This document shows positions 36,931 to 46,896 of a stretch of DNA of 64,000 bases, piece after piece. This DNA comes from Dongia mobilis (GTDB taxonomy: Bacteria; Pseudomonadota; Alphaproteobacteria; Dongiales; Dongiaceae): positions 69,501 through 133,500 of the forward strand of contig NZ_SNYW01000012.1 in the NCBI RefSeq assembly GCF_004363235.1. The letters are read 5' to 3'. Position 1 is the stretch's first letter. Each line of letters opens with the position of its first letter. The notes under the pieces were generated by a model. It was not told where the DNA came from. It did not search any database and saw only the letters and a program-made list of their open reading frames with translations. Position numbers and translations under genes: made by a program.

Positions 36931-38400
36931 TTATACTCCCGCCGGCAAGGCGGTGAAATTGGCGGCGCGCTCCAGCACCTGGGCCGAACGCAGCAGCGTT
37001 TCCTCATCAAAGGCGCGGCCGATCAACTGCAGGCCGAGCGGCAAGCCGTTCGCGTCGAGACCGGCCGGCACCGAGATGCCGGGCAGGCCAGCCAGGTTCA
37101 CGGTCACGGTAAAGACATCCTGCAGATACATCTGCACCGGATCGCCCTCGTTCTCGTTGAAGCCGAAGGCCGCAGACGGCGTGGATGGCGTCAGGATAAC
37201 GTCCACGTCCTTGAAGGCGTCGGTGAAGTCCCTGAGGATGAGGGCGCGGATGCGCTGCGCCTGCAGGTAATAGGCGTCGTAATAGCCGGCCGACAGCACA
37301 TAGGTGCCGATCATGATGCGCCGCTTCACTTCCTTGCCGAAGCCGGCCGCCCGGGTGAGCTCGTACATCTCGTCGAGGGAATTCCCCGGCACACGCAGGC
37401 CGAAGCGCACGCCATCATAACGGGCAAGATTCGAGGACGCCTCGGCTGGCGCGATGATGTAATAGGTCGGCAGCGCATATTTGGTATGCGGCAGCGAGAT
37501 TTCGCGGAGTTCCGCGCCCTGCGCCTTCAGCCATTCGGCACCCCTGGCCCAGAGTGCGTCGATCTCCTGCGACATGCCGTCGACGCGGTACTCCTTCGGG
37601 ATGCCGACCTTTAGCCCGCGAATGTCGCCGGTGAGCGCCTTGCGGAAATCCGGCACCGGCATTTCGACCGACGTCGAATCCTTCGGATCATGCCCGGACA
37701 TGGCGCCCAGCATGATCGCGCAATCCTCGACCGAGCGCGCGATCGGGCCGGCCTGGTCCAGAGACGAGGCGAATGCGACGATGCCCCAGCGCGAACAGCG
37801 GCCATAGGTCGGCTTGATGCCGACCGTGCCGGTCAAGGCCGCCGGCTGGCGGATCGAGCCGCCAGTGTCGGTGCCGGTCGCCGCCATGGCGATCCGCGCC
37901 GCAACCGCGGCCGAGGAACCGCCCGACGAGCCGCCGGGGACGAGGTCGGTTTCGTCGCCCCGTCGCTTCCACGGATTGATGACATTGCCGTAATACGAAG
38001 TCTTGTTGCTGGACCCCATGGCGAACTCGTCGAGGTTGAGCTTGCCCAACATCACGGCGCCGGCGTCGAACAGGTTCCGCGTCACGGTCGATTCATAAGT
38101 CGGCCTGAAACCGTCGAGGATATGCGAACCGGCGGTGGTCAGGACACCCTCGGTGCAGAACAGGTCCTTAATGCCGAGCGGTATGCCCTCAAGGGCGCCA
38201 GCTTTGCCGCCGGCACGGCGCTGGTCTGACGCGTCGGCCTGCTTCAGCGCGATCTCCGGCGTTTCGGTGATATAGGCATTGAGGTTCTTGTGCTTCGCCA
38301 TCGCGGCAAGATGCGCCTCGGTCAGCTCGCGGGCCGAGAACTTCTTCGCGGCGAGGCCGTCGAGGGCGGCGGCGATGGTGAGGTGGGTGAGTTCGCTCAT
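36931..38400 (-). CDS. gatA: Asp-tRNA(Asn)/Glu-tRNA(Gln) amidotransferase subunit A
   Basis: A 489-aa amidase subunit that releases ammonia from glutamine for tRNA amidation. It is an amidase-signature enzyme: the catalytic Lys is in [10 protein letters not shown] (about 75-84), and the Ser-rich signature is [19 protein letters not shown], with the cis-Ser and nucleophile Ser in [14 protein letters not shown]. The C-terminus [17 protein letters not shown] is typical. It sits between gatC (15 bp) and gatB (4 bp) in one operon. Length and all catalytic residues look normal. Confidence 0.97.
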   Translation of the reverse strand: MSELTHLTIAAALDGLAAKKFSARELTEAHLAAMAKHKNLNAYITETPEIALKQADASDQRRAGGKAGALEGIPLGIKDLFCTEGVLTTAGSHILDGFRPTYESTVTRNLFDAGAVMLGKLNLDEFAMGSSNKTSYYGNVINPWKRRGDETDLVPGGSSGGSSAAVAARIAMAATGTDTGGSIRQPAALTGTVGIKPTYGRCSRWGIVAFASSLDQAGPIARSVEDCAIMLGAMSGHDPKDSTSVEMPVPDFRKALTGDIRGLKVGIPKEYRVDGMSQEIDALWARGAEWLKAQGAELREISLPHTKYALPTYYIIAPAEASSNLARYDGVRFGLRVPGNSLDEMYELTRAAGFGKEVKRRIMIGTYVLSAGYYDAYYLQAQRIRALILRDFTDAFKDVDVILTPSTPSAAFGFNENEGDPVQMYLQDVFTVTVNLAGLPGISVPAGLDANGLPLGLQLIGRAFDEETLLRSAQVLERAANFTALPAGV

Positions 38401-38415
38401 GATATCCGGGCCGCC

Positions 38416-38703
38416 TTACTCGATGACCTTGGGAACGGTGAAGAAGCCGTGGGCCGGTTCCGGCGCATTGGCCAGCACCTTGTCCGGATTGCCACCGTCA
38501 TTGACCACATCGGCCCGCCGCGGCAGGTCGCGGGCAAGCACGCCCGACATCGGCTGCACGCCCTTGGTATCCACCTCATTCAATTGCTCGATCCAGGCCA
38601 TGATACCGGTGAGTTCCTGGGCGAGTCCCGGCAAGTCGGATTCCGGCACGCGGATCCGCGCCAGGGTGGCGATATGGGCGACGGTCTTGCTGTCCAGTGA
38701 CAT
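38416..38703 (-). CDS. gatC: Asp-tRNA(Asn)/Glu-tRNA(Gln) amidotransferase subunit C
   Basis: A 95-aa scaffold subunit that wraps around GatA and stabilises the complex. It has the standard start SLDSKTVAHIATLARIRVPE, a helical region with ELTGIMAWIEQLNEVDTKGV, and the C-terminal FFTVPKVIE that inserts into GatA. It is first of the gatCAB operon, 104 bp downstream of a LysE-type gene on the same strand. The intervening space probably holds the operon promoter. Confidence 0.96.
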   Translation of the reverse strand: MSLDSKTVAHIATLARIRVPESDLPGLAQELTGIMAWIEQLNEVDTKGVQPMSGVLARDLPRRADVVNDGGNPDKVLANAPEPAHGFFTVPKVIE

Positions 38704-38807
38704 GGGGCGCGATCAATCCGATTTGTTGCGTAAAGCGGGAAATTCGGGGCGGAAACTAGCATCCAGCCCCACCCCGATCAACCGGCCCGGATGGCGGCAA
38801 AATCCGC

Positions 38808-39458
38808 TCAGACCGGCCAGAAGTAGACCGCCGTTACATGGGCGAGGGTGTAGAAGCCGAACGCCACCAGCAGGCCGCCGGCAATGCGGTTGAGCCAGAT
38901 CAGGGCATTGCGGGAGATCATGTGGCGGATGAAACCGACGCCGAGACTTAGGCTCAACCACCAACCGGCAGCCCCCACCAGCACACCGCCGATCAAAATC
39001 GGAACCAGGCCAATCTCCAGCCGGACCAGGCCGGGAACCCCGGCGAAGACCGCCATGAAGGACAGGATGGTCACCGGGTTGGCCAGGGTCAGTGCCAGGG
39101 TCTTGCCAAAATCCGCAATCAGGGTCTGCGGTACCTCGCCGCTGGCCGACGGCGAAATCGGCTGCTTGAGGCCCAAATGGACCCCGAAGGCGATCAGGAA
39201 CAAGCCGCCGCCCAACTCGAACCATTGCCGCTGCGCCTCGATCAGTCCGGAAAGAGCGGTGATTCCGATGATCCCGCAGATCGCGAAGATGGTATCGGCC
39301 ACGGCCGCGCCGAGGCCGCCGCAGAACCCGGCCAGTCGTCCCTTTTCCAGCGTCAGGCGAATGCACAGCATGCCGATGGGGCCGACCGGGGCCGCGACCG
39401 CAAAGCCGATTCCCATGCCCTTGGCCAGAAGAATGATGTCCCGCAGCAATAGATCCAC
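38808..39458 (-). CDS. LysE/RhtB-family amino acid exporter
   Basis: A 216-aa inner-membrane protein with about six TM helices. The N-terminal signature IGFAVAAPVGPIGMLCIRLTL carries the conserved APVGP motif, and the middle has TLALTLANPVTILSFMAVFAG, with the NP(V/A) motif of the family. Substrates of such exporters are usually amino acids or homoserine lactones. A GTG at 39458 (VDLLLRD) is the likely start; no ATG lies before TM1 except Met15. A second, more distant LysE-family gene is at 52841. It is divergent from the secreted protein at 39663. Confidence 0.87.
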   Translation of the reverse strand: MDLLLRDIILLAKGMGIGFAVAAPVGPIGMLCIRLTLEKGRLAGFCGGLGAAVADTIFAICGIIGITALSGLIEAQRQWFELGGGLFLIAFGVHLGLKQPISPSASGEVPQTLIADFGKTLALTLANPVTILSFMAVFAGVPGLVRLEIGLVPILIGGVLVGAAGWWLSLSLGVGFIRHMISRNALIWLNRIAGGLLVAFGFYTLAHVTAVYFWPV

Positions 39459-39662
39459 GTTCAACACCGCCTTCGCAGGGCATCGCCACCCGGGTGCAGG
39501 GTCTGCATAGGAATCAGCATGAAATGACAATCCCCCGGGTGTTTCGTTTGCCCGTGCGTCCTGGGGCGGGTCGGATGTATGGTGACCGGGCAGCCATGTC
39601 AATCTGCCCCACTTGCGGCGAAACGTGGCGGCATGGTCCCTGGCAAGAGGCAAGGATAAAAC

Positions 39663-40172
39663 ATGGCGGCCCTGTGGCGATTTTTGCACGCGACCGTGCT
39701 GGCATTGGCTTTCATTGTATACTTGGCCGGATTGGCCCCCTCGGCCTTGGCCGAAACGACCACGACGTGGCAGGAGGTCGTGCCCGATCTGGCCCCGGAT
39801 GCTACCGAAGTCACGGATGACGCGGAAATCCGACGTATCCTCGAAGATCTGACGATTTTCGGCCGCTATGTCGACGGTGAAGACTGGATCGAGTACCACG
39901 ACCGCAGCGGACGTACGGCCTATAACGAGAAGGGCTGCACCTATCCCGGTACCTGGTGGATCGAAAACGGCAGCATCTGCTACGCCTATCCAAACTACCG
40001 CGACAACGCCCCCAATTGTTTCGTCATGTTCGTGCGCGCCGGCGGGGGCATTCAATTCGTTGCCTTCGACGCCGGCGGAGCCCCATATCTTGCCTCCTCC
40101 TCGATCAACATCGCCCCGGGTAACGTGGCCCATCTGCCGCTTGGGAATCTTTCCCCCTGCGTTGGCGTGTAG
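39663..40172 (+). CDS. Secreted protein of unknown function
   Basis: A 169-aa protein with a signal peptide (FLHATVLALAFIVYLAGLAP, cleavage after ALA near residue 30). The mature part has EDLTIFGRYVDGEDWIEYHD, then GRTAYNEKGCTYPGTWWIEN and GSICYAYPNY, followed by NCFVMF. The pattern of a G-x-Y-x-D-G strand, G-x-W and several Cys is shared by small periplasmic proteins of alphaproteobacteria that I can describe only as uncharacterised. Two disulfides are possible (Cys near 97, 110, 119 and 167). A ribosome site AAGGA precedes the ATG. Confidence 0.7.
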   Translation: MAALWRFLHATVLALAFIVYLAGLAPSALAETTTTWQEVVPDLAPDATEVTDDAEIRRILEDLTIFGRYVDGEDWIEYHDRSGRTAYNEKGCTYPGTWWIENGSICYAYPNYRDNAPNCFVMFVRAGGGIQFVAFDAGGAPYLASSSINIAPGNVAHLPLGNLSPCVGV

Positions 40173-40279
40173 GATTATTTCCATTTGATGTGATCGATTG
40201 GCCGCCCCTGGGTGCCTGCCACCGGGCGGAATTGCCTCGCCCAAACCAAATTCCGGGGTTCTCGAGGCGGTATTCTAAA

Positions 40280-40309
40280 TTGTAGTTAATTTACTGTTAA
40301 TCTGATACT
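40280..40309 (+). promoter_or_regulatory. Candidate promoter of the multi-PAS kinase
   Basis: An AT-rich pocket in otherwise GC-rich DNA holds TTGTAG (40280-40285) and GATACT (40304-40309) with an 18-bp spacer, about 90 bp before the kinase start. The base composition is the main support. Confidence 0.3.
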
Positions 40310-40398
40310 CTCCTTGTTAGGAATTAGGCTCTATGTCCTAATCTTGGCCGCCGTGGAGAGCAGCGACCCGGCCGTCCTGGCAGCAATGGGGGTAGGGC

Positions 40399-43300
40399 TT
40401 GATATTGAGGAGTTGGCGCCGCCTGACAGCGCTTGCTGTCGTCAGTGGTGGTGCCTATGGCGGGCTTCTGACACAGGGCCAAGGCGGGCTGAGTGCCGGG
40501 CTCGCCATTGCTGCGGTCGGGCTGGCCGGTGCGGCCCTGGCCTTGCGCCAGGAAACCAGCTCGGCAGCTTTGCCGTCGGGGTTGCTGACAACGTCGCCAC
40601 GCCTGCCGGCCGGGATCCGGCAATCTTCCGACACTTTGGTGCCCCGGGACCGGTCGCGGGATATGGAACTCGCCGATTTGGCGATCGAACATGCCCAGAC
40701 GCCGATCGTGATCACGGATGGCGCCAATCGAATCCTGCGCTTCAACCGGGCCTGCGTGGCGTTGTCCGGATATACAGCCGAAGAACTGGCTGATCCGGCC
40801 TGCTGGGAAAAGCTGCTGCTGCCGGAGGAGATGACCGCGGTCCGCCACGCCGTCGATGCCACCGCCGCCGAGCCGTTTCCCCGCGTGGTCGAGAATGTCT
40901 GGGCAACCAGATCCGGCCAGCGACGACTGCTACGCTGGACCAACTCTGCGTTGCACGGCCTCGACGGGGAGATCCGCGCCGTCGTTTCCGTTGCCACCGA
41001 CGTGACCGACAGCCGGCGCATGGAGGCCCAGTTTCGCCGCATCGAGAGCACGCTGCGGCGGGCGCATCGGATCGCCCAGCTGGGCCATTGGCTGTGGTCG
41101 CCGCATGCGGGTATCAGCCAGCCAGGGTCGGAGGGCGACGGCACCTACTTCTACTCGGCCGAGGCGGCCGCCATTTTCGGCGTTGACCAGGACGCCCTCA
41201 ATCTGGGTGGCGACGATCACTACGCGTCCCTGCTCCACCCGGATGATCGGCAGGAAGCGATGCTGGGCTATCGCCAATTCTTCGCCTCGCCGGAAGAGCA
41301 TCTGACGCAGGATTATCGCATCAGGCGTCCCGACGGCAGCATCCGGCATCTGCGCGTGGTATCGCAGAAGGTCCGCGATCCCGCCGGCGCGATTACCGAG
41401 ATCACCGGGACGATCCAGGATCTGACCGAGATCCGCCGCGCCGAACTCGCCATTCGCCAGATTCAGCTGATCCTGACTGCCGCGCAGCGGCTGGCGGGCG
41501 TCGGCTACTGGTTCTGGGAACAGGCCGACGGCGACGATGCGGACTCAGATGGGCCGGACACCCGATTTCACTATTCGGCCGAAGCCCAGGCCGTCAGCGG
41601 CATTTCCGAGCAGTTGATGCAGACGCTGTCGACCGAGGATTTCTGCCAGCGCTTTGTCCATGAGGCAGACCGCGCCCGCGTGCTCGAGATTTTCATGCGC
41701 TTCGCCAGGGGTGCGAGCGACCAGTACACGGTGGAATACGCCTTTCATCATCCCTATCGTGGCGACCGGATTCTGCGTGCCGTGGCCCTGCGCGAACGCA
41801 ATGCCGCCGGCCAGCCGCTGCACGCCATCGGCATGATCCAGGACATCACGGATCTCCGGCGCGACGAGGCAGCCTTGCGCGACCAGCAGCATCAGCTCGC
41901 CGCCGCGCACCGTCTGGCGCGCCTCGGCTACTGGTCCTGCACCGGCGGCAATGACGGCACGCCCATCCGGAAGGCGATCTGGTCCCGGGAAGCGGCGGCC
42001 ATTACCGGAATCGACAGCGATATGGCACAGGCAGCGTTGCAGGCGGACGACTTCGAGCACCGTTTCACGCATCCGGACGACCGGTTGCGGGTGATGAAGG
42101 CCTATGCCGACCTCAGGGCGCAGCGCATCAAGCAATACGACATCGATTATCGCCTGCGGCAGCCGGGGGGCGGCGAGATCTGGCTCCGCTCGCTGGCATC
42201 GTTGCGGCTTGACGCCGAGGGACGGACCATTGGCCTCTTCGGCATCCTGCAGGACATCGGTGACCGCAAGCGCGCCGAGGCGGAACTGCGCCTCGCCAAC
42301 CAGAGCCTTGCCAATGCGCAGCGGATCGCACATGTCGGCAGCTGGTCCCGGGATATCGCGAGCGGCCGAGTCGTCTGGTCGGACGAGACCTACCGGATCT
42401 TCGGATATGAGCCCCGCAGCCTCGATCCGAGCCTGGACCTTCTGATGGCCTCGGTGCATCGGGATGACAGGGGAAAGCTTTCAGCGGCGATCGAAGCGAG
42501 CCTGCGGAACCATACCGACTACGTCATCGAGCATCGCATCGTCCGGCCCGACGGCAGCATCCGCCATGTGCGCGAACAGGGCGAGGTGTCACTGGACAGT
42601 GACGGCCAGGTCCTGCGCCTGGAGGGTGTCATCCTGGACATCACCGAAATCAAGGCGCGGGAGCTTGCCCTCAACGAGGCGCGCTTGCGGGCCGAGACAG
42701 CCGATCGCGCCAAGACCGAGTTTCTCGGCAACATGAGCCATGAACTGCGCACACCGCTCAATGCCGTGATCGGCTTTGCCGATGTCCTGTCGCAGCAATT
42801 GTTCGGCCCGATCCCGGCAACCTATGGCGAGAGCATCGCCGCAATCAGCCAGAGCGGGCGGCATCTCCTGGAGATCATCTCGGATCTGCTCGAGATGTCG
42901 CGCATCGAGAGCGGAGAGCGGCGGCTGGCCGAGCACTCCTTCGATCCGCTGACGGCCATTGCGGAATGCTGCCGCATGATCCAGGCCCAGGCAGAGGCTG
43001 CCGGCATTCGGCTCGTCATCGACGATACCGGCCAGTTGCCGGTCCTGCTGGCCGAGGAACGCGCCTTCAAGCAGGTGCTGGGAAACCTGCTATCCAACGC
43101 CGTCAAGTTCACGCCGCGTGGCGGCGCGGTGGCGGTCACGGTCGCGGCCGATGTCAACGCCGGCATGCTGGTCGTCGTCAGCGATACCGGGCGCGGCATC
43201 GAGCCGTCGGTCCTGCCGCAACTGGGCAAGCCATTTGCGCAGGGCGAATCGACCCTGACGCGGCGCCACGGCGGCATCGGATTGGGCCTTGCCATCAGCC

Positions 43301-43407
43301 GACGCCTGATGGAACTGCATGGCGGGCGCCTCGAGATCAGCAGCCAGCCTGGCCAGGGGACGCGGGTAACCATGATGTTCCCGAAGGAACGGCTGTCCCT
43401 GCCCTAG
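40399..43407 (+). CDS. Sensor histidine kinase with five PAS domains
   Basis: A protein of about 1002 aa. Two hydrophobic segments lie within residues 7-50, then an N-terminal PAS (about 95-200). Four similar PAS units follow; each starts with a helix of the form A(H/Q)R(I/L)Ax(L/V)GxW (AHRIAQLGHW, AQRLAGVGYW, AHRLARLGYW, AQRIAHVGSW). The kinase core has His781 in [18 protein letters not shown]-box NLLSNAVKFTPRGG, DTGRGI and HGGIGLGLAI. No ATG precedes the hydrophobic part; TTG at 40399 or 40405 are candidate starts. It has no adjacent response regulator. Its TAG stop overlaps the ftsH stop on the other strand. Confidence 0.9.
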   Translation: MILRSWRRLTALAVVSGGAYGGLLTQGQGGLSAGLAIAAVGLAGAALALRQETSSAALPSGLLTTSPRLPAGIRQSSDTLVPRDRSRDMELADLAIEHAQTPIVITDGANRILRFNRACVALSGYTAEELADPACWEKLLLPEEMTAVRHAVDATAAEPFPRVVENVWATRSGQRRLLRWTNSALHGLDGEIRAVVSVATDVTDSRRMEAQFRRIESTLRRAHRIAQLGHWLWSPHAGISQPGSEGDGTYFYSAEAAAIFGVDQDALNLGGDDHYASLLHPDDRQEAMLGYRQFFASPEEHLTQDYRIRRPDGSIRHLRVVSQKVRDPAGAITEITGTIQDLTEIRRAELAIRQIQLILTAAQRLAGVGYWFWEQADGDDADSDGPDTRFHYSAEAQAVSGISEQLMQTLSTEDFCQRFVHEADRARVLEIFMRFARGASDQYTVEYAFHHPYRGDRILRAVALRERNAAGQPLHAIGMIQDITDLRRDEAALRDQQHQLAAAHRLARLGYWSCTGGNDGTPIRKAIWSREAAAITGIDSDMAQAALQADDFEHRFTHPDDRLRVMKAYADLRAQRIKQYDIDYRLRQPGGGEIWLRSLASLRLDAEGRTIGLFGILQDIGDRKRAEAELRLANQSLANAQRIAHVGSWSRDIASGRVVWSDETYRIFGYEPRSLDPSLDLLMASVHRDDRGKLSAAIEASLRNHTDYVIEHRIVRPDGSIRHVREQGEVSLDSDGQVLRLEGVILDITEIKARELALNEARLRAETADRAKTEFLGNMSHELRTPLNAVIGFADVLSQQLFGPIPATYGESIAAISQSGRHLLEIISDLLEMSRIESGERRLAEHSFDPLTAIAECCRMIQAQAEAAGIRLVIDDTGQLPVLLAEERAFKQVLGNLLSNAVKFTPRGGAVAVTVAADVNAGMLVVVSDTGRGIEPSVLPQLGKPFAQGESTLTRRHGGIGLGLAISRRLMELHGGRLEISSQPGQGTRVTMMFPKERLSLP

Positions 43408-45215
43408 CCGCGTTCAAGCATGGCGCGCAGTTCGTCACCGGTCAGGGTCTCCTTCTCGATCAGCCGACGCGCCGCCCGCTCGAGATCGTCGCGCCGGCTG
43501 CGCAGGATCTCGCTGGCCTGGGCAAAGGCGCCTTCCACCAGGTCGCGCACCGCCTGGTCGATCTCGCGCGCCGTCTGCTCGCTGTAGCGCCGCCCGGCCG
43601 GCATCATCTGCTGGATGCCCAGAAAATTCTGCGGTGTCTCGTCGAGCGAAACCTGCCCCAGTGTCGCATCCATGCCGAAGCGGGCGACCATCGACCGGGC
43701 AATGTCCGTCGCCTTGGCCAGATCGTCGGCCGCGCCGGTCGACAACTGCTCGAAGACCAAGCGTTCCGAGGCACGGCCGCCAAGCAAAACGGCCATGCGG
43801 TTGATCAGCTCTTCCCGGGTCATCAGGTAGCGGTCTTCCGTCGGCCGCTGGATGGTGTAGCCGAGCGAACCGATGCCGCGCGGTATGATCGACACCTTGT
43901 GCACCGTCTCGCTGCCGGGCAGGCTCGTAGCCACCAAAGCGTGCCCGATCTCGTGGAATGCGACGATCTCGCGTTCCTTCGGATTGAGCAGCCGGTTGCG
44001 CTTCTCGAGGCCGGCGACGATGCGCTCGATCGCGGCGGTGAAATCAGCCATGGTGACGCTGTCGCCACCGCGCCTGGTCGCCAGCAGCGTCGCCTCGTTG
44101 ACCAGATTGGCAAGGTCGGCGCCGGTGAATCCGGGCGTCAGGGCGGCGATATCGTCGGCCTTCACGTCCCCGGCCAGCTTGGCCTTCTTGAGATGCACGC
44201 CAAGAATCTGCACGCGCCCCACACGATCGGGCCGGTCGACAAGGACCTGCCGGTCGAAGCGACCGGCGCGCAACAGGGCGGGATCGAGGATTTCGGGCCG
44301 GTTGGTGGCCCCGAGCAGGACCAGGCCCTGGCTGGAATCGAAACCGTCAAGTTCGGCCAGGAGCTGGTTCAGCGTCTGCTCCTTCTCGTCATGGCCGCCG
44401 CCAAACGGAAAGGCACCACGGGCCCGGCCCAGGGCGTCGAGTTCGTCGATGAAGATGATGGCAGGCGCATTGGCGCGTGCCTGCTCGAACAAGTCGCGCA
44501 CGCGGGCAGCACCGACGCCGACGAACAATTCGACGAACTCCGAGCCGCTGATCGAAAAAAACGGCACACCGGCCTCGCCCGCCACCGCGCGCGCCAGCAG
44601 CGTCTTGCCGGTACCGGGCGGCCCCACCAGCAGAATGCCTTTCGGCAGGCGCCCGCCGAGGCGACCATAGGTCGTCGGGTCCTTCAGGAAATTGACGATC
44701 TCCTGCAACTCGGCCTTCGCCTCGTCGACGCCGGCGACGTCGGCAAAGGTCACCTTGATGTCGGTTTCGACGAACACCTTGGCCCGGCTCTTGCCGATCG
44801 ACATGAAGCCGCCGCCGAAGCCCTGTTTCTCGATGATCTTGCGAAAGACGATGAACCAGAGCCCGAAGAAGATCAGGACCGGCAGCACCCAGGAAAGTAT
44901 GCTGCGAAAAAGCGTATTCTCGGTGGCGCCGGTGAACCTGGCACCATATTGCGACAATTCGGCGGCGATCTGCGGATCGACCCGGTTGGTGACGAATTGC
45001 TGCTCGCGGCCACTGCCGTCATCCTTCAGCCGGCCCTGGATACGATTCTCGGTAACCACGACTTCGGCCACCTTGCCCTCGGCGAGCAGGGTGCGGAATT
45101 CGCTGTAGGGCAGGACCTCGACCGCCAGATAGCTGGACAAAAGCGACTGCAGGGCGAGTACGCCCAGCATTGCGATCACAATGTACCAGGCGTTGAACTG
45201 GGTCTTCTTGTCCAT
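43404..45215 (-). CDS. ftsH: ATP-dependent zinc metalloprotease FtsH
   Basis: A 603-aa membrane-bound AAA protease. TM1 is at about 11-29, a periplasmic domain follows, and TM2 is at 107-125. The AAA module has Walker [17 protein letters not shown] (about 198-213), Walker [11 protein letters not shown], the pore loop [10 protein letters not shown] and the second region of homology. The zinc site is HEIGH at 421-425 instead of the common HEAGH. The length is slightly below the usual ~640, because the C-terminal tail is short. The gene lies downstream of hflK-hflC-degQ on the same strand. Whether this is the sole or a second FtsH cannot be told. Confidence 0.93.
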   Translation of the reverse strand: MDKKTQFNAWYIVIAMLGVLALQSLLSSYLAVEVLPYSEFRTLLAEGKVAEVVVTENRIQGRLKDDGSGREQQFVTNRVDPQIAAELSQYGARFTGATENTLFRSILSWVLPVLIFFGLWFIVFRKIIEKQGFGGGFMSIGKSRAKVFVETDIKVTFADVAGVDEAKAELQEIVNFLKDPTTYGRLGGRLPKGILLVGPPGTGKTLLARAVAGEAGVPFFSISGSEFVELFVGVGAARVRDLFEQARANAPAIIFIDELDALGRARGAFPFGGGHDEKEQTLNQLLAELDGFDSSQGLVLLGATNRPEILDPALLRAGRFDRQVLVDRPDRVGRVQILGVHLKKAKLAGDVKADDIAALTPGFTGADLANLVNEATLLATRRGGDSVTMADFTAAIERIVAGLEKRNRLLNPKEREIVAFHEIGHALVATSLPGSETVHKVSIIPRGIGSLGYTIQRPTEDRYLMTREELINRMAVLLGGRASERLVFEQLSTGAADDLAKATDIARSMVARFGMDATLGQVSLDETPQNFLGIQQMMPAGRRYSEQTAREIDQAVRDLVEGAFAQASEILRSRRDDLERAARRLIEKETLTGDELRAMLERG

Positions 45216-45300
45216 TCCGGATTGCCCTGCATGCCGTAACCATCCCGGGCATGCTGGATCAATCCTCAGACCAGCGTCAAGGCAAGGCTGGGTCGCAGCG

Positions 45301-46791
45301 TCAATTCTGGCCGATCTTGACCGCCACCCACTGGAAATCGCCCTGCCGGTTGATCAGCAGCGTCACCAGTCGGTAGCCATTGTCCTGTGCCGACTTCACC
45401 CGGTCGCGCACATCGCCCGGACTGGCAACCGCCTTCTGGTCGACCTCGGCGATGATGTCGCCCGGCCGCAGGTCCTTTGCCGCCGCCGTACTGCTCGGAT
45501 CGACCTCGACGATAACGACGCCCTCGGCATTCTCGGGCAGATCGAACTGCTCGCGCAGGGCGTCGGTAATGCGCGCGACGTCGACGCCGAGCAACTCGAT
45601 GCGATCGCCCTTGCCTTCGTCCTCGGTCGCCTCGTCGCCGTCTCGCTGTGTCACCTGCGCCGCGGCCTCGGCAGCTTCGTCGAGTTCGCCCAGTTCGACC
45701 GTCACCGTGGTCCTGGCGCCCTGACGCCAGATGGCGACGGCGACCTTCTTGCCGAACTGCGTATCGGCGACGATGCGGGGCAGCGAGCGCATCTCCGTCA
45801 CCTCGCGCCCGTCGAATTCCAGGATCACGTCGCCCTGGCGGATGCCGGCCTTGTCCGCCGGACCCGCGGCCGAGACGCTGGAAACCAGCGCGCCCTTGGC
45901 TGCCGGCAGGCGCAGGGCCTCGGCGAGTTCGGGCGATACCGTCTGTATTCGCACACCCAGCCAGCCGCGCCGCGGGTGGCCGAATTCGCGGATCTGGTCG
46001 ATGACCCCCCTGGCAAGATTGGCGGGAATCGAGAAGCCGATGCCGACCGAGCCGCCGGAGGGGGAATAGATCGCCGAATTGATCCCGACCACCTCACCCG
46101 CCATGTTGAACATCGGCCCGCCGGAATTCCCGCGATTGATCGAGGCATCCGTCTGGATGAAATCGTCATAAGGCCCGGCATTGATGTCGCGCTGGCGCGC
46201 CGAGACGATGCCGGCCGTGACGGTGCCGCCAAGGCCGAAGGGATTGCCAATGGCCAGCACCCAGTCGCCGATACGCAATGAGTCGGAATCGCCCCATTTG
46301 ACCGCCTGCAGCGGCTTCGTGGACTCGACCTTCAGCAGCGCCAGATCGGTCTTTTCGTCGCGCCCCACGAGCGTCGCCTTCAACTCCTCGTTTTCATGGG
46401 TGATGACCGTGATCTCCTCGGCGTTCTCGATCACGTGGTTGTTGGTGACGATGTAGCCGGCGGGATCGATCACGAAGCCAGAACCCAGGGACGTGGCGCG
46501 CCGCGGCGGCCGCGGCTGGTTGCCCTCCTGCCGGTCCAGGAACTCGCGGAACATCTCGTCGAGGTCCTGGATCTGGCTGTCGGCCGAAACGGTCTGTGTG
46601 GTCGAGATATTGACCACGGCCGGCAAGGATTGTTCGGCCAGATCGGCGAAGCTTTCCGGCGCCGAGCGAGCATCGGCGGTCCTGGCGGCGACAACGACGC
46701 AAGTCAGCAGGATCAGGAGGCTCAGAACGGCGAGTATTTTCGGTTGGTGCGCGGCGATGTCGGCGGCACGGGCTTGGCGGCGGGCTAGCAT
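45301..46791 (-). CDS. degQ: Periplasmic serine protease, DegQ/DegP (Do) family
   Basis: A 496-aa HtrA-type protease/chaperone with a long N-terminal signal or anchor (hydrophobic about 19-36). The catalytic triad is His119 (VTNNHV), Asp149 (EKTDLALL) and Ser223 (NRGNSGGPMF). Two PDZ domains follow (about 275-365 and 385-490). The linker between them is acidic (GDEATEDEGKGD). It degrades or refolds damaged envelope proteins. It follows hflC after a strong terminator hairpin (46834-46867), so it probably has its own promoter, and it precedes ftsH by 85 bp. Confidence 0.93.
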   Translation of the reverse strand: MLARRQARAADIAAHQPKILAVLSLLILLTCVVVAARTADARSAPESFADLAEQSLPAVVNISTTQTVSADSQIQDLDEMFREFLDRQEGNQPRPPRRATSLGSGFVIDPAGYIVTNNHVIENAEEITVITHENEELKATLVGRDEKTDLALLKVESTKPLQAVKWGDSDSLRIGDWVLAIGNPFGLGGTVTAGIVSARQRDINAGPYDDFIQTDASINRGNSGGPMFNMAGEVVGINSAIYSPSGGSVGIGFSIPANLARGVIDQIREFGHPRRGWLGVRIQTVSPELAEALRLPAAKGALVSSVSAAGPADKAGIRQGDVILEFDGREVTEMRSLPRIVADTQFGKKVAVAIWRQGARTTVTVELGELDEAAEAAAQVTQRDGDEATEDEGKGDRIELLGVDVARITDALREQFDLPENAEGVVIVEVDPSSTAAAKDLRPGDIIAEVDQKAVASPGDVRDRVKSAQDNGYRLVTLLINRQGDFQWVAVKIGQN

Positions 46792-46833
46792 GGGGATCTA
46801 CCTCGTCTCAACAGCGGTCGCAGGCACTATAAC

Positions 46834-46867
46834 GCAAAAACCGACCGGTATTGCACCCGGTCGGTTT
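46834..46867 (-). terminator. Rho-independent terminator after hflKC
   Basis: On the minus strand AAACCGACCGG (from 46867 down to 46857) pairs with CCGGTCGGTTT (46848-46838), an 11-bp stem with an 8-base loop followed by a short T run. It lies 30 bases after the hflC stop and separates hflKC from degQ. Confidence 0.85.
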
Positions 46868-46896
46868 GCGCAACAATCATTCAACAATCGGTTCTG

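Noticed and set aside
39598-39680. MSICPTCGETW, a possible small zinc-ribbon protein
   Set aside because: The frame continues as a shadow of the secreted protein gene at 39663, has no good ribosome site, and CPxCG can arise by chance.
38808-40244. Long frame of 478 codons reaching upstream of the LysE gene
   Set aside because: Only the last ~216 codons match LysE; the rest is antisense to the secreted protein at 39663 and lacks any domain.
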